From an uncultured Actinomycetes bacterium (GTDB lineage: Bacteria; Actinomycetota; Actinomycetes; Nanopelagicales; Nanopelagicaceae): a stretch of DNA of 14,144 nt. The notes under the pieces were generated by a model, which was not told the DNA's origin, searched no databases, and saw only the letters and a list, made by a program, of their open reading frames with translations. Positions 1 to 6,571 of the stretch are shown in pieces (within the stretch, counting starts at the first letter, position 1; every line of letters starts with the position of its first letter). Both the position numbers and the translations under genes were made by a program. The DNA is taken from contig CAIUHY010000084.1 of NCBI GenBank assembly GCA_903899145.1, forward strand, positions 1-14,144. The letters are read 5' to 3'.

Positions 1-834
1 GAGTGTGTCTTGGCAGTGGCCAAAGAAATTATTTTCATAAAGTGAGAGCTCAGAGAACCAGGTATCAAAGTGCGTACCAAATGTATCTAGAACTCTTTGC
101 TGATCTTTGAGTTGCAGTGCGTAACCGGCATCGCGAAATGCGCCGATGCTTGCGCTTTCATCTAGCTTGAGAAATTCAGGATGTGCTTTCTTAATCTCTT
201 GGGCTATATCACCGATGTATTCACCGTGATAACCATCTTCAGGAACGCTCTGCCCAACGGCTGCGGCGCAAAGTGAAGCACCAAATAACTCCATCTGATT
301 TCCACGGTCGTTAATATAAAACTCACGAGATACTTTTGCTCCAGCGGCGCTGAGAACTCGTCCTAGTGCATCTCCTACTGCTGCCCACCTTGTGTGACCA
401 AGGTGCAAGGGTCCTGTTGGATTTGCACTAATAAATTCAAGATTGACTGATACGCCTTTTAATACTTCCCCGTGTCCAAACTTCGCGCCTTGCTCAAGGA
501 TCTGACTAATGACTTGTGCTTGTGAAGCACGGTCAAGAGTGATGTTGATGAAACCAGGGCCTGCAATATCTAACGCAGAAACACTCTTTTTAATAAATGA
601 ATCAGCTTCTAAATGCTTAATAATTATTTCTGCTACTTCGCGTGGGTTCAGGCCAGCGCTCTTTGCTAAAGCGAGCGCAATTGAGGTGGCGTAGTCACCA
701 TGATCACGGTTCTTTGGTCTTTCTAAAGTGATTGAATCTGGAAGCACTAAGCCGCTAGGAAGCGCGCCTTGTGCCACGGCAGCAGCCAGGCTGCGCATGA
801 GCGCAGATGCGAGGTCCTCTTGTATATCGGCCAT
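1..834 (-). CDS. argS: Arginyl-tRNA synthetase, N-terminal part (cut by window edge)
   Basis: Class I aminoacyl-tRNA synthetase that charges tRNA-Arg with arginine in the cytoplasm. The 278 visible residues begin MADIQEDLAS. They cover the N-terminal tRNA-binding (Add-1) domain, about residues 1-110, and then the Rossmann catalytic core. The HIGH-type ATP-binding motif is HLGH at residues 144-147, inside NLEFISANPTGPLHLGHTRW, and the NDRGNQ motif at 175-180 is also diagnostic of ArgS. The KMSKS loop and anticodon-binding domain lie off the left edge; family members are about 550-600 residues, so roughly half is missing. ATG at 834 is the only plausible start. There is no clear Shine-Dalgarno sequence. 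A TACCCT box lies 8 bases before the ATG, so the mRNA may be leaderless, although no good -35 accompanies it. The gene is divergent from the tRNA-Leu side, across a 565-base gap. Confidence 0.96.
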   Translation of the reverse strand, partial: MADIQEDLASALMRSLAAAVAQGALPSGLVLPDSITLERPKNRDHGDYATSIALALAKSAGLNPREVAEIIIKHLEADSFIKKSVSALDIAGPGFINITLDRASQAQVISQILEQGAKFGHGEVLKGVSVNLEFISANPTGPLHLGHTRWAAVGDALGRVLSAAGAKVSREFYINDRGNQMELFGASLCAAAVGQSVPEDGYHGEYIGDIAQEIKKAHPEFLKLDESASIGAFRDAGYALQLKDQQRVLDTFGTHFDTWFSELSLYENNFFGHCQDTL

Positions 835-1015
835 TTGCGGTAAGGGTATCGGTCGTACTTCTCTATTACGTTATCTATGGGTTATAGGCAATGTCCGATT
901 TGTTACTATTCCTAATAAAGGCTCCATCTTGGCCTCAGATAGCCTGTACCCACTATTCGCACGACCGCGGTCAAAGTAGGTTTCACCACCTGCGCACTCT
1001 TCCAAAAGGTAATAA

Positions 1016-1105
1016 ATGACATCCCGTCGTTTCACAGGAGCAATTGCTACAGCGTTTTATGGCTCAGGAATTCTATGCATCCTTCAATCAATTGCATTTC
1101 TATAG
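1016..1105 (+). CDS. Possible 29-residue single-pass membrane peptide
   Basis: Short open frame not recognised as any known family. It reads MTSRRFTGAIATAF, then YGSGILCILQSIAFL, then a TAG stop. The layout is a short basic N-terminus (RR at residues 4-5) followed by about 23 mostly hydrophobic residues, the pattern of a small membrane peptide with the N-terminus inside. AAAGG lies 6 bases before the ATG and is a credible ribosome binding site. It lies in the gap between argS and tRNA-Leu, with no partner gene. An out-of-frame ATG at 1059 opens a second 25-codon frame that lacks hydrophobic character. An open frame this short can occur by chance, so the call rests on composition and the ribosome site only. 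Confidence 0.3.
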   Translation: MTSRRFTGAIATAFYGSGILCILQSIAFL

Positions 1106-1134
1106 ATTACCCGTATTGAATCAACACAAAGCGT

Positions 1135-1375
1135 AAGAGTTTAACTTCAAGTTGATTTAACTCTTCATGGCCCATAGCGCGAGCCCCTCGAGCTATCTGA
1201 GCCGATGGGCTGCGTGCCTGCCAGCCAACTTCCCATAGGCCAAATGCGAACCGATCTGTAGGTGTTTGAATTACGCAGATGGGGCCAGGCTCATTTTCAT
1301 GGAAAGCCGGTACGCCGGTGAGTTTGTGTGTGTGCCTAACCTGCCCGTACCCTTACGGCTTATCTACCCGGCTTT
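1135..1375. other. Hairpin-rich gene-free block, possible structured RNA
   Basis: The 835-1399 gap has no long open frame in either direction; 835-1015 shows nothing beyond the argS upstream region. From about 1135 hairpins crowd together: AAGAGTT (1135-1141) with AACTCTT (1159-1165); GCCC (1170-1173) with GGGC (1207-1210) enclosing AGC-G-CGAG/CTCG-A-GCT around a CCC loop (1176-1194); ATCTG (1254-1258) with CAGAT (1276-1280); CCGG-TACG-CCGG (1307-1318); and CCGTA-CCCT-TACGG (1345-1358). Two long-range pairings are also possible: TGAGCC (1198-1203) with GGCTCA (1288-1293), and TGGCCCAT (1168-1175) with ATGGGGCCA (1279-1287). By eye the block is more G+C-rich than the flanking gap. I do not recognise it as RNase P RNA, SRP RNA, tmRNA or a known riboswitch. 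Strand is undetermined; plus would place it as a leader to tRNA-Leu. Confidence 0.4.
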
Positions 1376-1399
1376 AATCATAAGCAGGGCAGCACTCCA

Positions 1400-1483
1400 G
1401 CGGGAGTGGTGAAATGGCAGACACGCAAGTCTTAGGAACTTGTGTCTTCGGACGTGCGGGTTCAAGTCCCGCCTCCCGCACCA
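1400..1483 (+). tRNA. tRNA-Leu, anticodon UAG
   Basis: Complete class II tRNA. Acceptor arms GCGGGAG (1400-1406) and CTCCCGC (1473-1479) pair perfectly, with discriminator A at 1480 and a genome-encoded CCA at 1481-1483. The anticodon stem CAAGT/ACTTG encloses the loop CTTAGGA, giving anticodon TAG, which decodes CUN leucine codons. A variable arm TGTC-TTCG-GACG, as expected for leucine tRNAs, is followed by the T arm GCGGG-TTCAAGT-CCCGC. It lies directly downstream of the hairpin-rich block and 59 bases before the coiled-coil protein gene. No terminator is visible between it and that gene, so read-through into the next transcription unit is possible. Confidence 0.97.
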
Positions 1484-1542
1484 GGTATTACCTGTAATTC
1501 TTCACCCTTACATTTTCCAAGCAAGCGCGAGAGGATAAGAGC

Positions 1543-2397
1543 ATGGCTGAGAAAAACTTTCTATCATGGGTTGGTTATAAGAACGAAGATAACCAAGATG
1601 CAAACAAAGGTGGCACAGCTGCTGCTCCTACTGCAAGTGCGATGGACCGTATTCGCGAGCTTGAAGCGCAACTTGCTGATATGCGATCACGCCGCGACAT
1701 CACAGGATTAACGCGCGAAGAGTTTGAAATCCTTGCCAGCGAAACTGCAATGACATTAATTAAGACAGCTCAAAGCCGCGAAGCACGAGCTGTTGCAATT
1801 GCTGAAAAAGCAGTTGCCGATGCAACGCGCGCTGCAAAGCAAGCAATTGAATCTGCTGAAATGAAAGCAAAGCAAGTTCTCTCTGCTGCTGAAGGGCGCG
1901 GACGTAAATATCTTCAAGCTGCCCAAGATGAAGCCTCTGAAATCACAGGCTCTGCAATGGCTGAAGCAGAGCGCCTTGTTGAAGCAAGAGAGCGGGAAGC
2001 ACATGCACTTGCAATGAGCGCAAGACGCGAAGCTGAGCGTTTAATTACAACTGCGACAAGTGATATCGCAGATTTCAAGTCTTGGCTTATGTCGGCAATT
2101 CAAGAATCTGAAAGATTGCATCGCATTCAAACACAATCCTTGGCATCTGCTGAAGAGGCGATTAAGCAAACACGCGGACGACTTTCAAGTGCATTTGAAA
2201 AACTTGCTGCACTTGGTTCAGATATTGAAGCAAGTATTGGTGATGGAAATCGTCCTAATGCCAAGGCTTTTATTCGAAAAGCAAATAAGGAACTTCGTGG
2301 TGAGCAAGATGTTCCGGAGGTCCCAACACGTAGGACTCCAAAATCATCAGCGAAGAAGAAGCCTGCTGCTAGAAAGAAAACTTCTAAGCGCAAGTAA
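1543..2397 (+). CDS. Long coiled-coil protein with basic lysine/arginine tail
   Basis: A 284-residue soluble protein with no family I can name with certainty. Residues 1-33 are low-complexity. Residues 34-230 are almost all helix-forming, rich in Ala, Glu, Arg and Lys (for example AEAERLVEAREREAHALAMS), and strongly predict coiled coil. Residues 255-284 end in a very basic tail, TRRTPKSSAKKKPAARKKTS and onward. Overall composition recalls actinobacterial DivIVA/Wag31-like or SMC-like scaffolds, but the usual N-terminal DivIVA membrane-binding signature is not evident. There is no signal peptide or membrane segment, so it is probably cytoplasmic; the tail could contact nucleic acid or acidic polymer. 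The start ATG has AGAGGA 8 bases upstream. Its TAA stop overlaps the next gene's ATG by one base (TAATG), so the two are probably translationally coupled. Confidence 0.85.
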   Translation: MAEKNFLSWVGYKNEDNQDANKGGTAAAPTASAMDRIRELEAQLADMRSRRDITGLTREEFEILASETAMTLIKTAQSREARAVAIAEKAVADATRAAKQAIESAEMKAKQVLSAAEGRGRKYLQAAQDEASEITGSAMAEAERLVEAREREAHALAMSARREAERLITTATSDIADFKSWLMSAIQESERLHRIQTQSLASAEEAIKQTRGRLSSAFEKLAALGSDIEASIGDGNRPNAKAFIRKANKELRGEQDVPEVPTRRTPKSSAKKKPAARKKTSKRK

Positions 2398-4181
2398 TGG
2401 CTCCAAAAACTTCCCGCTACATTCCCTCCATTGATGGCCTTCGTGCCATTGCCGTTACCGCAGTCCTCCTTTATCACTTAGGTGTGAATTGGATTCCTGG
2501 AGGATTCTTAGGCGTTGATCTTTTCTTCTGTATCAGCGGTTACGTCATTACCAGACAATTACTTGATTCAATTGATCGTAAGAGCGGCTTAGATCTGCGG
2601 GAGTTTTATCAAGCAAGAATTAGACGTCTCTTACCCGCCTTGTTATTTATGCTAGTTGGAACGCTCTTCATTATCGCTATTGGAGCACCTGACGGAATTA
2701 GGCGATATTTAACAGATCTGCCCTTTGTTTTGACGGGAACAGAGAATTGGCATTTAGTTGCTATCCACCAAGATTATTTTGCTGCCACTGGTCGTCCCCC
2801 ATTGCTCCAACATATCTGGTCCTTAGGCGTTGAAGCGCAGTTCTACCTATTCTGGCCACTCATTCTTCTGGTTATTTTGAGACGCTTTGGTAAGAAAAAC
2901 GTTGCCAGAATCTCTCTTGGAATCTCAGCTCTTTCAGGGCTAGTGCTTTTTATTTATTCCATAAGCGCAGACCATGCCAGTGGCAATCGCACTAGCCATA
3001 TCTATTTTGGAACCGATACTCACTCATTAGGGTTATTTCTTGGAGCGGCGCTTGCTGTGAGTTGGATCCCTCAAAATTTAGGTAGCACCATTACTGATCG
3101 TGCCCAAGATTTTGTTGATGGTATTGGCGTCTTTGGGCTTATCGGCTTGCTCAGCACATTTCTATTTATTAATGAGGGAAATACTGCTCTCTACCAAGTT
3201 GCTTTCCCATTAGCAGCAATCTTCGGTTGCGCCACAATCACTTCACTCGTTCACCCGGCATCAAGATTTGCCCCTCTTATTGGCTCAAGACCTCTTCTAT
3301 GGATCGGTGAGCGTTCCTATGGAATCTACCTTTGGCATTGGGTGATCTTTCAAATTAGTAGGCCGTCAGAAGACTTAGCGGGGGCAACCTGGGCAATTAA
3401 TTGCGCAAGAATTCTGATTGTTATTGCACTTGCTGATATTTCACTTCGTTGGATTGAAATTCCTATTCGACGCGGGAAGGTTGCCGATTGGCTACACGGA
3501 ATGAAGTATCGAACTCTGGCAACACAGAAGCGTCAAAAAGTTCTTATCTTCGCCTCTGTTTTCTTTATTGCACTTACTTCTTCAGGAGCTGGTTGGTCAG
3601 CATGGCTGCAAAATGATTCGCTTACAAAGAAAAACGCTGCTCTAGCAAATGAACAACCACCTCCTGTACCAACACTTTCTGCAGATAACAGAGGCAAAAT
3701 TGGACTCTGGGTCACAGGTGATTCCATTATTTTGGGAACTCATGAAAAACTTGCGGCTAAATACCCTGTCGCTTTGGTCAACGCACGCGTTGGAAGACAA
3801 ATTGGTGAGCTCATTCAAGTTGCCACCCAAGACGGAGTTGGCTTAAAAGCGGATCCTGTGGTCTTTGACTTAGGAAATAACAATCATCTTACAATTGAAG
3901 ATACTCAGAAGCTATTTGCTCTTTTTAAAAACCAGCCAAAGATTGTTGTAGTCAATGCTGCTGTTCCTCGCGGTTGGCGCGATGACAACAACAGAATCAT
4001 TCGCGAAGTTGCATCTAATTACCCCCAAGCAACCGTCGTCGACTGGGCAAGTATCTCTCAGGGTCATCCAGAATACTTTGCTCCAGATGGTATCCACCTC
4101 AATGATGTGGGCGGGGATGTTTATGTTGGCGCGATTAGTGAAGCTTTAGGTAATTCGATCCAGCAACTTGCAACAAAGTAA
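2397..4181 (+). CDS. OafA/YrhL-type membrane acyltransferase with C-terminal SGNH domain
   Basis: Integral membrane O-acyltransferase (acyltransferase 3 family) that moves acetyl or similar groups onto an envelope polymer or lipid. At the N-terminus, YIPSIDGLRAIAV and the H27-containing segment before GGFLGVDLFFCISGYVIT are hallmark sequences. RIRRLLP at 74-80 and the HIWSLGVEAQFYLFWPL stretch also fit. About ten hydrophobic helices fill residues 15-400. An extracytoplasmic SGNH hydrolase-like domain follows: GDS at 441-443 (Ser443), LGNNN as the block III equivalent, and DGIH at 564-567 giving Asp564/His567. The 594-residue length is usual for the fused form. It is coupled to the upstream coiled-coil gene by a one-base stop/start overlap and ends just before a strong terminator. 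The acceptor substrate cannot be read from the sequence. Confidence 0.93.
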   Translation: MAPKTSRYIPSIDGLRAIAVTAVLLYHLGVNWIPGGFLGVDLFFCISGYVITRQLLDSIDRKSGLDLREFYQARIRRLLPALLFMLVGTLFIIAIGAPDGIRRYLTDLPFVLTGTENWHLVAIHQDYFAATGRPPLLQHIWSLGVEAQFYLFWPLILLVILRRFGKKNVARISLGISALSGLVLFIYSISADHASGNRTSHIYFGTDTHSLGLFLGAALAVSWIPQNLGSTITDRAQDFVDGIGVFGLIGLLSTFLFINEGNTALYQVAFPLAAIFGCATITSLVHPASRFAPLIGSRPLLWIGERSYGIYLWHWVIFQISRPSEDLAGATWAINCARILIVIALADISLRWIEIPIRRGKVADWLHGMKYRTLATQKRQKVLIFASVFFIALTSSGAGWSAWLQNDSLTKKNAALANEQPPPVPTLSADNRGKIGLWVTGDSIILGTHEKLAAKYPVALVNARVGRQIGELIQVATQDGVGLKADPVVFDLGNNNHLTIEDTQKLFALFKNQPKIVVVNAAVPRGWRDDNNRIIREVASNYPQATVVDWASISQGHPEYFAPDGIHLNDVGGDVYVGAISEALGNSIQQLATK

Positions 4182-4188
4182 TTCCAAC

Positions 4189-4221
4189 AAAAAAGCCCCT
4201 CAAATTCTGAGGGGCTTTTTT
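4189..4221. terminator. Bidirectional rho-independent terminator
   Basis: A perfect 8-bp stem, GCCCCTCA (4195-4202) with TGAGGGGC (4208-4215), around loop AATTC. It is preceded by six A and followed by six T. The A and T runs make it work in both directions, so it serves both the plus-strand acyltransferase (stop at 4181) and the convergent minus-strand lysine-rich protein gene (stop at 4231). Confidence 0.95.
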
Positions 4222-4230
4222 AATTTCTAT

Positions 4231-5088
4231 TTACTTATATTGACCTGGGAGACCAAATGCATTCTTTCCAAGTACTGTGGTTCCAACTGCTGTTGATCCA
4301 TCACCATAAACTGATGAAATCTTAAATGATGTCCAACCTGAGCTGTCACCCTTTGTGATGTTCAGTGATAACTGGGTAGCAGGAACGGTCGCAAGCATTG
4401 CGTATGCAGCTCCATTTGCTGAAGCTTCAACGTTATAGCTTGTTAGCCCTGTTGCAGTTGCTGGCGCCTTCCAAAGAATTACTGCTCCAGTTGATGTTGA
4501 ATGGGCAACGATGGCCTCTGGACCAGAACCTGCTGGCGCAGTTGCTGCCGAAGAAGATGAAGTTGCAGGAGCAGCCGTTGTTGCTGCAGGCGCTGCTGAT
4601 GTAGCAGCTGGGGCAGCAGAAGTTGTCGCAGCAGTGCTTGCAGGGGCTGTTGATGTACTTGTTGAAGATGAATTGTTATTACGTGCAACAACAATAATTG
4701 CAAGTAATACAACCGCGGCAATCACTGCAATCACAACACGAGAAGATGAGCGTTGTGTATTTGTATTACCGGACTTACTAGAAGAAGATTTTGGCGGAGT
4801 TGCCGCTGCCGTAGTACGAGGAAGTGGAGTTGAAGAAACAGATGTTCGATTACCTGAAAGCGGAACATCTGGAATAACAATACGGGCTGCTGAACGCTTA
4901 GCAACCTTCTTTGAAGAACGCTTTGCGGTCTTCTTAGACGCGGACTTCTTTGCAGTTTTCTTTACTGCACGCTTAGCGGTCTTTTTAGGCGCTGACTTCT
5001 TTGCAGTTTTCTTTACTGCACGCTTAGCGGAAGTCTTCTTAGCTGCTGACTTCTTTGCGGTCTTTTTAGCGGTTTTCTTTACTGCCAC
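4231..5088 (-). CDS. Membrane-anchored protein with histone-H1-like tail and outer FnIII-like domain
   Basis: A 285-residue protein not recognised as a named family. Residues 1-67 are a lysine/alanine tail built from KKTAKKSA-type units with a 17-residue period (KRAVKKTAKKSAPKKTA, then the same with S for P), like the DNA-binding tails of histone H1 or actinobacterial HupB. Residues 68-115 are a Ser/Thr/Pro linker. Residues 118-135 (VVIAVIAAVVLLAIIVVA) are one transmembrane helix. Residues 136-187 are a Ser/Thr/Ala/Pro-rich stalk. Residues 188-275 resemble a fibronectin type III or Ig-like fold (VILWKAPATATGLTSYNVEA). Positive-inside topology puts the basic tail in the cytoplasm and the FnIII domain outside. 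The start is GTG at 5088, with GGGGAGA 7 bases upstream. It lies last in the minus-strand series after rdgB and ends at the shared terminator. DNA binding is inferred from composition only. Confidence 0.87.
   Translation of the reverse strand: MAVKKTAKKTAKKSAAKKTSAKRAVKKTAKKSAPKKTAKRAVKKTAKKSASKKTAKRSSKKVAKRSAARIVIPDVPLSGNRTSVSSTPLPRTTAAATPPKSSSSKSGNTNTQRSSSRVVIAVIAAVVLLAIIVVARNNNSSSTSTSTAPASTAATTSAAPAATSAAPAATTAAPATSSSSAATAPAGSGPEAIVAHSTSTGAVILWKAPATATGLTSYNVEASANGAAYAMLATVPATQLSLNITKGDSSGWTSFKISSVYGDGSTAVGTTVLGKNAFGLPGQYK
4943..5030. repeat. Tandem 51-base repeat inside the lysine-rich tail
   Basis: A 37-base segment starting GACTTCTTTGCAG occurs at 4943-4979 and again, identical, at 4994-5030, a spacing of 51 bases or 17 codons. 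A third, diverged copy lies at about 5048-5085. The period matches the KKTAKKSA repeat of the encoded protein, so the array can gain or lose units in frame. Confidence 0.85.
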
Positions 5089-5201
5089 GTTTGTCTCCCC
5101 TTGCTGGTTTGATATAAAAATCAGTTAGCACTTACACACAAACTACTGCGCAAATAGTACCCCAGATGAAGCGTCGGGAAAGAAGGGCTCGGCCAAAATA
5201 A

Positions 5202-5816
5202 CTAGAGCAGTGCAAGCAAATCTGGCGTAATCGCGCGCAGAGCCTTACCTCGGTGGCTGATTTCATCTTTTTCATGCGCTGGCATCTGCGCTGTTGTACG
5301 CGACTCACCATGTGGTTGAAAAATTGGGTCATAGCCAAATCCATGAGTTCCCCGTGGCGCTGCCATGATCTCACCCGCTGTTTCACCTTGGCGCGTAACT
5401 TCACGACCAAAATTCTTATGCCCTTCCGGAAAGACTAAGGCGACAACACAGACAAATCTTCCTCTCCTATCTGAACTACCAGTTGTTTCTAGATCTTTTA
5501 AAACTTTATCAAGATTTGCTTTGTCATCGCCATGTACTCCTGCCCATCTTGCAGAGTAAATTCCTGGGTTCCCATCAAGTGCATCAACGCATAATCCGCT
5601 GTCATCTGCCAAAGCAGGAAGTTTTGTAAATGTACTCACTGCTCGTGCTTTGAGCAAAGCATTCTCAGCAAAAGTACTTCCGGTCTCTTCAACATCGGGC
5701 ATATCTGGAAACTCTGCAAGTCCAAGCACCTGCACATCAATCTTTGCAACTGTGAGCATGCGCTCTAGTTCTTCAACTTTCCCCAAATTGCGGGTAGCAA
5801 GAACAACTTTTTTCAT
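5202..5816 (-). CDS. rdgB: dITP/XTP pyrophosphatase (Ham1/RdgB family)
   Basis: Cytoplasmic house-cleaning enzyme that hydrolyses non-canonical purine triphosphates (dITP, ITP, XTP) to monophosphates and pyrophosphate, keeping deaminated bases out of DNA and RNA. The 204 residues match the family length. Visible motifs are ATRNLGK at 7-13 (phosphate and metal site), ADDSGL at 70-75, PGIYSARWAG at 84-93, GFGYDPIF at 159-166 and SHRGKAL at 187-193. I chose the ATG at 5816: it gives the standard MKKVVLATRN start, while upstream extensions add unrelated sequence that overlaps rph. The gene starts 2 bases after the rph stop, the same rph-rdgB pairing found in mycobacteria, so the two are probably cotranscribed and translationally coupled. 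The downstream gap of 113 bases shows no convincing terminator. Confidence 0.97.
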   Translation of the reverse strand: MKKVVLATRNLGKVEELERMLTVAKIDVQVLGLAEFPDMPDVEETGSTFAENALLKARAVSTFTKLPALADDSGLCVDALDGNPGIYSARWAGVHGDDKANLDKVLKDLETTGSSDRRGRFVCVVALVFPEGHKNFGREVTRQGETAGEIMAAPRGTHGFGYDPIFQPHGESRTTAQMPAHEKDEISHRGKALRAITPDLLALL

Positions 5817-5818
5817 AG

Positions 5819-6547
5819 TTATTTTGCTAGTGCTGCTTTTTGCAAGGCAGAAAGCTCGGCACAACCTGCAACTCCAAGGTCAAGTAATTGATTGAGTAGC
5901 GCGCGATCAAAAGGCACGCCCTCTGCAGTTCCTTGAACTTCAACGAAGTTGCCGTTACCCGTGCAAACAATGTTCATATCTGTATCTGCATCGACATCTT
6001 CAACATATGCAAGATCAAGCATAGGAACGCCTTTAATAATTCCCACACTTACTGCAGAAACTGAATCACGCAGAGGTTGTCTATCTTTCAAGATATGACC
6101 TTCACCCTTTGCCCAATTAATTGCATCTGAAAGAGCGACATAGGCGCCGGTAATTGCAGCAGTGCGTGTTCCACCATCTGCTTGAAGTACATCGCAGTCA
6201 AGAACAATCGTATTCTCACCAAGTGCTTTGGTATCCACGATTGCTCGAAGTGAGCGGCCAATAAGGCGCGAGATTTCTTGAGTACGCCCACCAAGTTTTC
6301 CTTTCACACTCTCTCTGTCGCTACGAGTATGAGTTGAACGAGGCAACATTGCATATTCACTTGTTACCCAACCTTCACCTTTTCCAACAAGCCACCTAGG
6401 AACACCTGGTGTGAAAGATGCAACACATAAAACTTTGGTATTGCCGAACTCAACCAATACAGAGCCTTCGGCATTCTTGAGCCAATTACGAGTAAAGGTA
6501 ATAGGACGAAGCTGATCTGCTTTGCGACCATCTACACGTGAACTCAT
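5819..6547 (-). CDS. rph: Ribonuclease PH
   Basis: Phosphorolytic 3'-to-5' exoribonuclease that trims the 3' ends of tRNA precursors and other RNAs, using inorganic phosphate and releasing nucleoside diphosphates; it works as a hexameric ring. The 242 residues are the normal length. Diagnostic stretches are SSRVDGRKADQLRPI at the N-terminus, the RSDRES segment at 75-80, GGRTQEISRLIGRSLRA at 86-101 and DCDVLQADGGTRTAAITGAY at 117-136, which carries the phosphate-site residues. The ATG at 6547 has GGGAGAG about 5 bases upstream. It follows murI by 24 bases and precedes rdgB by 2, making a compact murI-rph-rdgB run. All key motifs appear intact. Confidence 0.97.
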   Translation of the reverse strand: MSSRVDGRKADQLRPITFTRNWLKNAEGSVLVEFGNTKVLCVASFTPGVPRWLVGKGEGWVTSEYAMLPRSTHTRSDRESVKGKLGGRTQEISRLIGRSLRAIVDTKALGENTIVLDCDVLQADGGTRTAAITGAYVALSDAINWAKGEGHILKDRQPLRDSVSAVSVGIIKGVPMLDLAYVEDVDADTDMNIVCTGNGNFVEVQGTAEGVPFDRALLNQLLDLGVAGCAELSALQKAALAK

Positions 6548-6571
6548 TGGCTCTCCCTTATTTCCTACTAT

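Noticed and set aside
728..979. Possible plus-strand gene at the argS start
   Set aside because: Its first 107 bases are antisense to argS; the rest has no recognisable feature.
1135..1375. RNase P RNA, SRP RNA, tmRNA or T-box as identity for the structured block
   Set aside because: The core sequences of each (for example GAGGAAAGTCC for RNase P RNA or AGGGTGGTACCGCG for a T-box) are absent on both strands.
2060..2434. A 124-codon plus-strand frame overlapping the coiled-coil gene
   Set aside because: Out of frame with the real gene, crosses the stop/start junction, and has no ribosome site or domain.
4511..5128. A 205-codon open frame on the plus strand, rich in Ala, Val and Glu
   Set aside because: It is antisense to the lysine-rich membrane protein. 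The length follows from the biased codons of the opposite strand, and the product has no recognisable domain.
5817..5864. N-terminal extension of rdgB to 5864
   Set aside because: The added residues overlap the rph coding region and precede the standard MKKVVLATRN start, so they are very unlikely to be translated.
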